Positions 18,282-26,423 of a stretch of 64,000 nucleotides of DNA are shown piece by piece; within the stretch, counting starts at the first letter, position 1; each line of letters begins with the position of its first letter. This DNA is from Flavobacterium frigoritolerans (GTDB taxonomy: Bacteria; Bacteroidota; Bacteroidia; Flavobacteriales; Flavobacteriaceae). The position numbers and the translations under genes were made by a program. The notes beneath the pieces were generated by a model, which was not told the DNA's origin, made no database searches, and worked only from the letters and a program-made list of their open reading frames with translations. Where the stretch lies: the NCBI RefSeq assembly GCF_025847275.1, contig NZ_JAOZEV010000012.1:62001-126000 (forward strand), in the 5' to 3' direction.

Positions 18282-18609
18282 TTTAAAATATTTGATTAGT
18301 TATAAAAAAGAAATGTACGATTTTTTTCTACATAAGATTTATTCATGCAATATTTTTCTTTTGAAATTGCCAATAATGCAAAATAATGCTTAAAATATAT
18401 CCTTTTGTTACAATTATGTTTGTGAATTTTGGTTTTTGACTCATTTGTGTATAAACACGCACAAACGCGCATTGTGCTTAATTAGCAAACGAAATCTAAA
18501 AAAGAGCTTTATAACTTAGTATGTTAGTTGATAATTAAATACGTAAGAGTACCTAATTTGACATAGATTCTTGTTATGGAATGAAATACTTTTTGAAACG
18601 ATAAGATGT
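18282..18609. promoter_or_regulatory. Upstream region of susC1 with a TTTGTG/CACAAA inverted repeat
   Basis: The 328-bp gap between susC1 and the VirJ-like gene holds no gene. At 18444-18465, TTTGTG and CACAAA arms are separated by 10 bp, a spacing that suits a dimeric regulator. No clean TAnnTTTG box was found on the minus strand. Confidence 0.3.
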
Positions 18610-20031
18610 TTAAGGCATAATTTCTTTTGCAACTGTTATAAATGCATCTGTATAATGATGACCTCCGTCGAGATAAATAATTTTAGCCGTTTCTTTTGAA
18701 ATTTCTTTAATTGGTGAATCATCTTCATCTTTTCCAAAAAAGCAAATAGGATGAATATTACTAATTTTATTAATCTCATTTGGGACAGAAAAACCTGATG
18801 ATGCATTATCTATATCTAAAAGTTCGGATACGTGAACTTCAAAATCTGTTTCTTTAGATGGTGATAGCAAACCTAATCCTACAATGTTATTTTTTATTTT
18901 TTCTGGAATCCGGTTATATACAAATGGAATTATGTCTGCTCCAAATGAATAACCAACTAACAGAATTTTTTCTTTTTTCCATTCTTCGGCATAAGTTTCA
19001 ATTACTTTAAGTATATCAGTAGTCGTTTCTTCAGGGCTTTTTTTCTGCCAAAAATATTTTAATGCATCAAGACCAATTACTGGCGCCCCTTTTATGGCGA
19101 ATGCATTTGCCATTTGTTGATCAAAATCTGTCCATCCACCATCCCCTGATATAAATACAACCATGTATGGGCTTACTTTATCTTTGGTAGAAGTAGTGAT
19201 GTGCAGTGGTAGATTGAGTTTTTTTGTCACATCATCTGGAATGTAAGCCTCTTTTTTTTCTATAATATTATTATAAACTTGCATAAGTTGCGGAAGCCAG
19301 TTTTTTTCCTGACCATAACCGTGTCCTACTTTTGGAAGTGATACGATCTGTACATTAGATATATTTTTAAGGAAAGACACCGTTTTTTCATAATTACAGA
19401 CTTGGTCATTTTGACCTTGTAAGGATATAAAAGGAGTTTTAAGGTTCTCGACTGGTCCTAAATCATATCCTTTAGCATTTTGAAGTTTTGTTGAAGTAAA
19501 TTTTCCTGAACCAGTACACAAAGGTTTATCTATATTTATGTCTGGACAAAAGCCTAATGCAATTCCAGCCCGGAAGGTATTTTGTGGTGCTTGAGCAACA
19601 AGTCCATAAACTAAAGTTGCTCCAGAAGAATACCCCAAAAGGATAGGTACATTATAAGTTTGATATTTTAATTTTTTTTGAACAAATTGACTCATTCGCT
19701 CAAAGTCAGCGGCAGGGTAGAGGCATGCGGATTTACTTTTTTTCATATTCTTGAATACCTGACGAATATCGACACCAATGAGCAAAGTGTTTTCATTTTT
19801 TAAATGAAGAGCAATACCTTCGATCCCACTATTCCAACCTCCATCGCCCGAAATACAAATAACAACATTGTTGACTGTTTTTGTAGGTTTGTAAAGTGTA
19901 AGGTAACCAAAACCATTATAGGCTAGTGTATCTTTTGGTATTGCAAAAATGTCTCCTTGAAAGCACACTATAAATGAGATAATATATAAAACTTGATTAA
20001 TCCTAATAGTTTTAATTTTTTGTACTATCAT
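18610..20031 (-). CDS. Tandem VirJ/AcvB-type alpha/beta hydrolase, exported
   Basis: 473 residues with an N-terminal hydrophobic signal (about 11-30). Two copies of the VirJ domain follow: each has a ISGDGGW oxyanion-type motif (60-66 and 294-300) and a serine elbow, GYSSGA (133-138, S135) and GYSFGA (360-365, S362). The second copy ends with a likely catalytic His in GGHHYTD. AcvB of Agrobacterium hydrolyses lysyl-phosphatidylglycerol in the periplasm and has a related layout. Whether that substrate applies here is inference. Minus strand, separate from susC1 by 328 bp. Confidence 0.8.
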   Translation of the reverse strand: MIVQKIKTIRINQVLYIISFIVCFQGDIFAIPKDTLAYNGFGYLTLYKPTKTVNNVVICISGDGGWNSGIEGIALHLKNENTLLIGVDIRQVFKNMKKSKSACLYPAADFERMSQFVQKKLKYQTYNVPILLGYSSGATLVYGLVAQAPQNTFRAGIALGFCPDINIDKPLCTGSGKFTSTKLQNAKGYDLGPVENLKTPFISLQGQNDQVCNYEKTVSFLKNISNVQIVSLPKVGHGYGQEKNWLPQLMQVYNNIIEKKEAYIPDDVTKKLNLPLHITTSTKDKVSPYMVVFISGDGGWTDFDQQMANAFAIKGAPVIGLDALKYFWQKKSPEETTTDILKVIETYAEEWKKEKILLVGYSFGADIIPFVYNRIPEKIKNNIVGLGLLSPSKETDFEVHVSELLDIDNASSGFSVPNEINKISNIHPICFFGKDEDDSPIKEISKETAKIIYLDGGHHYTDAFITVAKEIMP

Positions 20032-20256
20032 ATAATTTGGTTTATGGTTACAATCATAAAAGTTTAAGTGATAACTATATAAAGATACTATTTTCTAGAA
20101 TATAAATTTGATTATGTAAAAACTCAGTTCTAGAACTGGACTTTTTTGCGGACTTTATACAAGGGATTTAACAGTAATAATGAAGTAACTTTTGCTTAAT
20201 AAGTATTGTGGTATTTTTTTAATAATTTTATTTTCAGTGTACATCAATCTTTTTTT

Positions 20257-20264
20257 TAGCTTTG
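20257..20264 (+). promoter_or_regulatory. Candidate -7 box (TAGCTTTG) for the membrane AraC gene
   Basis: Fits TAnnTTTG, 36 nt before the ATG at 20301. Confidence 0.35.
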
Positions 20265-20300
20265 TCTGCACAGTGATTATTTATAAAACAAAAATAAATT

Positions 20301-21362
20301 ATGGATACTAGTAAAGAACTCCTATTCTTTTTTAGTGCTTTGGGGGCTTTTAATGGGATTATTCTGGGAATCTATTTCTTCTTTTTTACAAAGAAAAAGT
20401 ACTTTGGAAATTATTTTTTGGGAGCGCTTTTATTAGCACTAAGTATAAGAATTGCTAAATCTGTATTTATACATTTTGATCCTACTTTACCTAAAACTTA
20501 CCTCCAAATAGGACTTTCGGCTTGTTTTTTCATAGGACCATTTTTATATTATTTTCTAAAAACTTCGGTTAAGGAAATTCACGCAATGCCCAAATCCTGG
20601 AAACTGACACTTATTTTTTGGGGAATTCTCATTATTACTGTAGGGATATTATTTCCGTATAAAAATTATCCAAAACTTTGGAACCATTATTTTGTATATT
20701 TTATTTATCTTCAGTGGTTTGTATATATTGTTTTTGCTGGTTTTACGATTAAAGAAGTGCTAAAAAAGATTGTAAGCAGAAAACAAAAAGCAAATCCAGC
20801 CGAAATGTGGTTTGGCATGATTTACCTTGGTAACACCTTGCTTTTTATCTTCTATTTTCTGGCATTAATTAATGCTCCATTTGTCTCTTATTTAAGTGGT
20901 TCTATAATTTTTTCATTTATTCTGTATTTAATAATTTCTATACTTTTATACCGAAAAAAGACAGACGATTTATTTTTACTTAATTCTCCAAAGTATTCAG
21001 GAAAGAAAATTGATTTAGCCGAAGAAACAATTTTATTGCAGAAACTAGAGAATGTAATGATTGAGAAAGAACTATATAAAAACCCAAATCTTACATTACA
21101 AGATTTATCTAAAGAAATTACTATTTCCAGTCATCAATTATCTCAATTTTTAAACAATAATCTGGGAAAGAATTTTACCAGTTACGTTAATGAATTTAGA
21201 ATAAACGAAGCTTGTAAAATCATTACTTCTAATACTAAACTCACCTTAGAATCTATAGGGTATGATGTCGGATTTAATTCTAAATCTACATTCTTTTCAG
21301 CATTTAAAAAATATACAGGCACAACACCTTTAAATTATCAGCAACAAGCTTTATTAGCTTAA
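20301..21362 (+). CDS. Membrane-anchored AraC family regulator
   Basis: 353 residues. About seven hydrophobic segments fill residues 5-215 (for example LLFFFSALGAFNGIILGIYF and IIFSFILYLIISILLY). The C-terminal about 105 residues hold two HTH motifs (LQDLSKEITISSHQLSQFLN and LESIGYDVGFNSKSTFFSAF). This 7TM-AraC layout is common in Flavobacteria and links a membrane signal to transcription. The next gene on the same strand, a TonB-type receptor, is the likely target. Confidence 0.88.
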   Translation: MDTSKELLFFFSALGAFNGIILGIYFFFFTKKKYFGNYFLGALLLALSIRIAKSVFIHFDPTLPKTYLQIGLSACFFIGPFLYYFLKTSVKEIHAMPKSWKLTLIFWGILIITVGILFPYKNYPKLWNHYFVYFIYLQWFVYIVFAGFTIKEVLKKIVSRKQKANPAEMWFGMIYLGNTLLFIFYFLALINAPFVSYLSGSIIFSFILYLIISILLYRKKTDDLFLLNSPKYSGKKIDLAEETILLQKLENVMIEKELYKNPNLTLQDLSKEITISSHQLSQFLNNNLGKNFTSYVNEFRINEACKIITSNTKLTLESIGYDVGFNSKSTFFSAFKKYTGTTPLNYQQQALLA

Positions 21363-21678
21363 TAAGCTGAATTTAATTTTATTCCTGTAAGTCACGTATC
21401 AAGTGTGTAAGGAACTTTAGTTTTACTCAAAACAATCCCAAACTTCTTGATACTGAAGCTTCGTGATAAAAGCTTAAAGAATTATTAATAAATCTAGCAA
21501 AGGTGCTTAGTTGCCAAGTTCACATCTCATTTTTTTCGTCTTTGTAGGAAATAATTAGCTACAATCTGAGTGTAGATTTATAAATTCGTACTCCCGATTT
21601 CTCTTTAGATTACCTCATACTGCGATTTACGATAGACTTTTGCATAATCAAAAAGTCAAATCTTAATCGTTAAATTTT
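21363..21678. other. 316-bp gap before the TonB-type receptor
   Basis: No gene or strong hairpin seen. It presumably holds the receptor promoter; ATAGACTTTTGC near 21635 is only a loose -7 candidate. Confidence 0.35.
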
Positions 21679-24078
21679 ATGAGAATATTAATCTTAGTTT
21701 TCATTTATGTCTATTGTTTACTTATACCTTCTATAACTGTAAAAGCACAATCGATACAATTTCTATCAGGTAAAGTTGTTAATCAGAACAATGAACCCAT
21801 GATGGGAAACATATCGTTATTGTCCGTTCGTGATTCAACTTTAATTAAACAAAATGATTTTTTAGATGGTGTATTTCAATTATCAGATATCAATCAAAAA
21901 GAAGTATTGGTAAAACTTACTTCTGTAGAATTTGCCGACACATTTCAGCGTATTATTTATGATGGAAAAGAAAATATAAATTTGGGTACGATACTCGTTA
22001 ATGCAAACAACAATCAGCTGAATGAAGTAGTCATAAAAAATCAGACTTCTTTATTAAAACACGGATCTAATGGATCTATTGAGGTGAGTGTAGCTAATAC
22101 ATTGCTTTCCACGAGTAGTTCAGTAAATGAACTATTAGGCAGAGTTCCAAATGTGGTGGTTTCCGAAGGACAAATTAGTGTATTAGGAAAAGGGGAAGCT
22201 ATTATTTACTTAAACGGAATTTTGATCAGTAACGAACGTTTTGCTGCAATCCCAGTTTCGCAAATTGCAAAGATTGAAGTTATTTCTAATCCGTCAGCTA
22301 AGTATGATGCCGAAGGAAAAGCGGTAATTAATATCATTACTAAGAGAAATATTGAAAGTGGAATCATGGGAACGGCAAGCCAACAAATTACTGTTTCAGA
22401 ATTTGCAGGAACAAGTACAAATACCTTGTTTGATTTTAATTATAATAAAGGGAAATTTTCTGTTATAGGTAATTATGGATTGCAATTAGGAAAAAGCAGA
22501 GAACTGCTATATACAACCAGAACAAGACCTAATCCTACTGAATTTATGAAATCAGAACTCACCACTGATTGGAGGCGTAAATTTGATAACTTTTCTAATT
22601 TTGGATTTGGACTGCAATATACTTTTTCTGAATCGAATTATGTTTCGTTTGAGTATAGCGGTAATGTTGATGATTTGGGTGGAGTAGTGGAGAATAGAAA
22701 TTCGATTCTAACCAATACCAGCGATAGTTTTTATACTACAGATGTTGACAGAAACGATGTTAGGCTCAATCAGTTTGTAAATTTAAATTATAATTCTATT
22801 ACAGATTCCAAGGGTTCATCGCTGTTTATCGGAATGCAATTTTCTAATTACAATGGTTTTACAAGAGATTTTATAGATGAAAATGGCTTGGTTAATAGCT
22901 TTACTACGGAGCGCTATTTAAAGAATAATGCCGATAATGCGATCAATATTATAAACACTCAGGCAGATTACACCAAAAAAATAAGCGAAAATACAAAGTT
23001 AGAAACTGGTGCAAAATTAAGTTATGCAACCATCAAAACAAGTTCAGATTTTTTGATAGCTGATGACAAAGAATCTGAATTTGAGCTTAATGAAGCTCTT
23101 TCGAGTGATTTTAAATATAAAGAAAAAATAGGTGCTGTATATATTAATTACAGTAGTATTCTGGGTGAAAAGCTAAATTTTTCTTTGGGCGCTCGAGGCG
23201 AATGGACCAGTTATGAGTTAAATACAACTGCAAATGGGAATCAGAAATTTAATAAAAGTTACACCGACATTTTCCCTAATGTATTATTGAATATGCCTGT
23301 TTCTGATGAATTTAAATTGCACGCTTCTTATGTGTCAAGAATTACACGACCAAGATATCAGGCGCTTAATCCGTATGTAATTTACCAAGATCCATTTACA
23401 ACCATTGAAGGAAATCCTAATCTTAGACCAGAAAAAGTTTATGCTTTTGAAATAGGAGCATTGTATAAAAAATATGATTTTAAAATAGGATATACCTATA
23501 AAGTCGATCCTATTTCTGGAGCAGCTTTGCGTGGAGTTAATCCTAATAGTTATATTTTGAGATCAATAAATTTGGATAAAGAAAATAATTATTTTGCTTC
23601 AGTTTCTAGATCACTTTCAACCAAATGGTGGAGTTCGACCAATATAATAAGTATGAGTTACACCAAATCGGTAGATAATACCTATTCATTTGTAATGGGA
23701 GCAACAAAACCTCAAATTTATCTTTATACAAATAATACATTTACAATCCCCGATGTATTCAAAATTCAATTACTTGCTTGGTATTTAGGTAATAAAAGTT
23801 ATGGATTGCGAGATGAAAATAGTCGCTCGACAGTGACATTGGGCATCGAAAGAAGTTTTTTAAATAATGCTTTGAAATTAAATTTTAGTGCCAATGATAT
23901 TTTTCATCGATTTAATGCTTCTGGAAATTACACAGTAGGACAAACCGAGATTTATTATCACAGAACTTATACTACCAATTACTTTAAACTTATTGCAACG
24001 TATAGTTTTGGGAATTCTAAAAAAACAGATTATAAGAAAAAAGAATTAGAGCAAACTGAAAATAGCAGAGCAAGGTAA
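21679..24078 (+). CDS. TonB-dependent receptor-like outer-membrane beta-barrel protein
   Basis: 799 residues. Signal peptide ends VKAQ. A carboxypeptidase-regulatory-like domain (FLSGKVVNQNNEPMMGNISL) is followed by a compact plug (SSVNELLGRVPNVVVSEGQI, then IEVISNPSAKYDAEGKAVIN) and a barrel of the outer-membrane beta-barrel family 3 type. The NPSAKYDAEG motif is typical of that group rather than of SusC. Ligand unknown. Paired by position with the membrane AraC regulator upstream. The C-terminus is charged (KKKELEQ) rather than ending in the usual aromatic residue, which extends past the last strand (ATYSFG). Confidence 0.88.
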   Translation: MRILILVFIYVYCLLIPSITVKAQSIQFLSGKVVNQNNEPMMGNISLLSVRDSTLIKQNDFLDGVFQLSDINQKEVLVKLTSVEFADTFQRIIYDGKENINLGTILVNANNNQLNEVVIKNQTSLLKHGSNGSIEVSVANTLLSTSSSVNELLGRVPNVVVSEGQISVLGKGEAIIYLNGILISNERFAAIPVSQIAKIEVISNPSAKYDAEGKAVINIITKRNIESGIMGTASQQITVSEFAGTSTNTLFDFNYNKGKFSVIGNYGLQLGKSRELLYTTRTRPNPTEFMKSELTTDWRRKFDNFSNFGFGLQYTFSESNYVSFEYSGNVDDLGGVVENRNSILTNTSDSFYTTDVDRNDVRLNQFVNLNYNSITDSKGSSLFIGMQFSNYNGFTRDFIDENGLVNSFTTERYLKNNADNAINIINTQADYTKKISENTKLETGAKLSYATIKTSSDFLIADDKESEFELNEALSSDFKYKEKIGAVYINYSSILGEKLNFSLGARGEWTSYELNTTANGNQKFNKSYTDIFPNVLLNMPVSDEFKLHASYVSRITRPRYQALNPYVIYQDPFTTIEGNPNLRPEKVYAFEIGALYKKYDFKIGYTYKVDPISGAALRGVNPNSYILRSINLDKENNYFASVSRSLSTKWWSSTNIISMSYTKSVDNTYSFVMGATKPQIYLYTNNTFTIPDVFKIQLLAWYLGNKSYGLRDENSRSTVTLGIERSFLNNALKLNFSANDIFHRFNASGNYTVGQTEIYYHRTYTTNYFKLIATYSFGNSKKTDYKKKELEQTENSRAR

Positions 24079-24079
24079 A

Positions 24080-24207
24080 GTTTTTAATCTATGGAGAAAA
24101 ATTAACCGCAAAGAGAACAAAGGTTTGGAATCTTTTTAACCTGTAGCAAAAAACTAACCGCAAAGAGAACAAAGGTTTGGAATCTTTTTAATCTGTGGCA
24201 TAAAAAA
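24080..24207. repeat. Tandem repeat, 52-bp period, about 2.4 copies
   Basis: TAACCGCAAAGAGAACAAAG begins at 24103 and again at 24155; the copies continue identically through GGTTTGGAATCTTTTTAA with a few changes after. A partial copy precedes at 24080. The following stretch to 24265 (CTTAGAACCTTAGTCCCTCA) is another dispersed motif, recurring in the opposite direction near 45185. No coding potential. Confidence 0.75.
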
Positions 24208-24274
24208 GACTCAAACATAAGTACACAGTCTTAGAACCTTAGTCCCTCAGAATCTTAGTAACTTTTAAAAAAAA

Positions 24275-25033
24275 CTATGAATCAAGCCAATTTTTGAAAT
24301 TATTAATTTCTTTTTTACTCAAAATAATTGGATCTGTATCAGGAATAGCAATGTTTAATAATAACTCTATTTTCTGGCTCGAATGTTTAACGATTTCCTG
24401 AATATGATTTCGGTTTAAAATATATTTTCGATTTACTTTGAAGAAAAGGGCAGGGTCTAATTTATTGATAAGCTCTTTAAGATTGCTATTGTAAAAATAG
24501 CTATTACCATAGTTTGTATAAATAAAAAGATGTTTTCCTGTAGCGTAAAAATAAGAGATCGTTTGATCGTTTATAGAAATCAGCTTATCTCTGTGATTTA
24601 CTAAAAAATGATGTTGAACGTTGGTTTGGTTTTCAAGAGCAACAAGCGATTCAACTATTGGATTAGGATTAAAAGTTTCTTTTATGTTTTTATATTTTGA
24701 TAAAGCTTCATGTAATTCTTGTTCTTCGTAGGGCTTAAGAAGATAATCAATTGTAAAATGTTTGAAGACTTTTACTGCATAAGAATCATAAGCAGTAATA
24801 AAAATTACAGGGCATGAAATAATTGCTTTCTCAAATATATCCAGGCTTTTGCCATCACCAAGATGGATATCCATAAAGGCAAGATCAACAGTGTTTTCTT
24901 TGAAAAAAGCAACTGCATCTTTTACTGATTTTATCAAAGTAATTTCACTTATGGTAATAATACTTTGCTGTTCCAGAATAGATTTTAGATAACTTGAAGC
25001 CAGATGTTCGTCTTCAATAATAACTATTTTCAT
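24275..25033 (-). CDS. LytTR family response regulator
   Basis: 252 residues. Receiver domain at 1-115 with acidic pair E7-D8, phospho-acceptor D55 (LAFMDIHLG), T in FITAYDS and K in LLKPYEE. LytTR DNA-binding domain at about 145-250 (HFLVNHRDKLISI, then FFKVNRKYILN). Downstream of susD2 on the same strand but separated by a terminator, with its own candidate promoter. The LytS-type kinase at 32488-34050, at the far end of the same block, is the obvious partner. Confidence 0.92.
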   Translation of the reverse strand: MKIVIIEDEHLASSYLKSILEQQSIITISEITLIKSVKDAVAFFKENTVDLAFMDIHLGDGKSLDIFEKAIISCPVIFITAYDSYAVKVFKHFTIDYLLKPYEEQELHEALSKYKNIKETFNPNPIVESLVALENQTNVQHHFLVNHRDKLISINDQTISYFYATGKHLFIYTNYGNSYFYNSNLKELINKLDPALFFKVNRKYILNRNHIQEIVKHSSQKIELLLNIAIPDTDPIILSKKEINNFKNWLDS

Positions 25034-25049
25034 TTCTCCTTTTTTTTTG

Positions 25050-25057
25050 CAAAGGTA
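25050..25057 (-). promoter_or_regulatory. Candidate -7 box (TACCTTTG, minus strand) for the LytTR gene
   Basis: The minus strand reads TACCTTTG, followed by AAGGAG just before the ATG at 25033. It overlaps the T run of the terminator at 25057-25086, so the regulator may be read both from its own start and by readthrough. Confidence 0.4.
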
Positions 25058-25086
25058 AAAAAAAAGCTCCGTTAAAAAACGGAGCT
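25057..25086 (-). terminator. Rho-independent terminator after susD2
   Basis: Perfect 9-bp stem AGCTCCGTT / AACGGAGCT with an AAAA loop at 25065-25086; on the minus strand it is followed by nine Ts (plus-strand A run 25057-25065). Confidence 0.85.
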
Positions 25087-25093
25087 AGTTAAT

Positions 25094-26413
25094 TTACAAT
25101 TCTGGATTGTTTAATCTTGCATCTAGTGGGAAAGGTAATGTGTACCTCGGATCATTTTGGATCAAAGTATAAGTCTTTCCACTCAATGTATGCTCAATTT
25201 GTTTTTGAGTAGTTCTTCTTAAATCAAACCAACGTTGTCCTTCAATAGCAAACTCACGTTGTCTTTCTTGATATATAAAGTCAAGAAGTTCTGTTTGGTT
25301 CATAGCACTAATCTTTGTGCTCAATTGAGCGAAACCTGTGGTATTATAGCGGGTTTTAATAAAAATCAATGTAGTTGTTCTTGCTGTGGCAAGATCATTT
25401 AATTGTGCGGAAGCTTCTGCTTTAGTCAAATACAATTCAGAAGTTCTAAACGTGTTTTTTTGATATATTTCGCCACCTTTTAAAAATATAAACCCATTTC
25501 CACTTGCTTTATAGTACACTTTAAAACGCAAATCATTTGCTTTGTCATATGTATTTATTAGGCTTGGAGCTGGATAAGCAGATCTTTTTAATTTGTTTTC
25601 AAATGTGTTTTCAAGAGCCATTATTGATTCTTTAGTATCATAATTGTTTGGCAAAATAGGAGTACTATTTAAATCAACTAATGAGTTATTAATAGCCAAT
25701 CCTTTGTCTGCTGCTTGTAAAGCTAGAGCCCATTGTTTTTGATATAAGTAAACACGAGACTCCATTGCGTATAATGCAGCTTTAGAAAAACGATAGTTTA
25801 GTCCTGTAGCTTGGGTGTCTTTATTTAGTAGTTTTTTAGCTGCTTCTTTATCCGAAATAATTTGTCCGTAAATAATCGCTACGCTTTCTGGTTTAAAGAC
25901 TTGTTCTAAATCTATCTCTAATGCCAATGGAACACCTCTCTCAGAATTTGCCGTCGTTGCATCATATTGTTTCGCAAATAGATTAACTAAGTCAAAGTAA
26001 GCAAATGCTCTTAGTGCATAAGCCTCACCAATCAATTGATCTTTCTCAGCCGAAGCTTCAAGTTTGTTGTTAGCTTCGTTAATAATTACATTGGTATAAA
26101 AAATGCAATTGTATAATGCAGCATATGGAAATTTTGTAGCAATCTGATCCGGATTAGCATCATTCCAGATATAGTTATCTTTATAGAATGCATAATCATT
26201 ACTTTCTTCTTCAAGAATCATTTCATCTGTTCTTAAAGTAGTAAGTGATTTATGTAAAGGAAATACAGCATATCCTCTAGTAAGAACAGCTCTAAAATCA
26301 GTAAGTGTTTCAGGAATTACTTTGCCTACAGGCTTTACGTCAAGGTAATCATCACAGCTTGTAGCTACTATAGCAGCGACAAAAAGGAATAGGTATTTTG
26401 ATATATTTTTCAT
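25094..26413 (-). CDS. SusD/RagB family outer-membrane lipoprotein
   Basis: 439 residues. Lipobox VATSC with Cys20, then the family start DDYLDVKPVGKVIPET. Helical repeats (LIGEAYALRAFAYFDLVNLF) and the C-terminal SusD motif IYQERQREFAIEGQRWFDLR. It begins 10 bp after susC2 in transcription. Partner of the 1112-residue SusC. The neighbouring protease suggests a peptide or protein ligand, by inference. Confidence 0.94.
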   Translation of the reverse strand: MKNISKYLFLFVAAIVATSCDDYLDVKPVGKVIPETLTDFRAVLTRGYAVFPLHKSLTTLRTDEMILEEESNDYAFYKDNYIWNDANPDQIATKFPYAALYNCIFYTNVIINEANNKLEASAEKDQLIGEAYALRAFAYFDLVNLFAKQYDATTANSERGVPLALEIDLEQVFKPESVAIIYGQIISDKEAAKKLLNKDTQATGLNYRFSKAALYAMESRVYLYQKQWALALQAADKGLAINNSLVDLNSTPILPNNYDTKESIMALENTFENKLKRSAYPAPSLINTYDKANDLRFKVYYKASGNGFIFLKGGEIYQKNTFRTSELYLTKAEASAQLNDLATARTTTLIFIKTRYNTTGFAQLSTKISAMNQTELLDFIYQERQREFAIEGQRWFDLRRTTQKQIEHTLSGKTYTLIQNDPRYTLPFPLDARLNNPEL

Positions 26414-26423
26414 CTTAAATTAA

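Noticed and set aside
17911..18393. 160-codon plus-strand frame opposite susC1
   Set aside because: It is antisense to the start of a certain SusC gene and has no recognisable motifs.
24080..24207. CRISPR-like repeat array
   Set aside because: Copies are directly adjacent without unique spacers and no cas genes are present.
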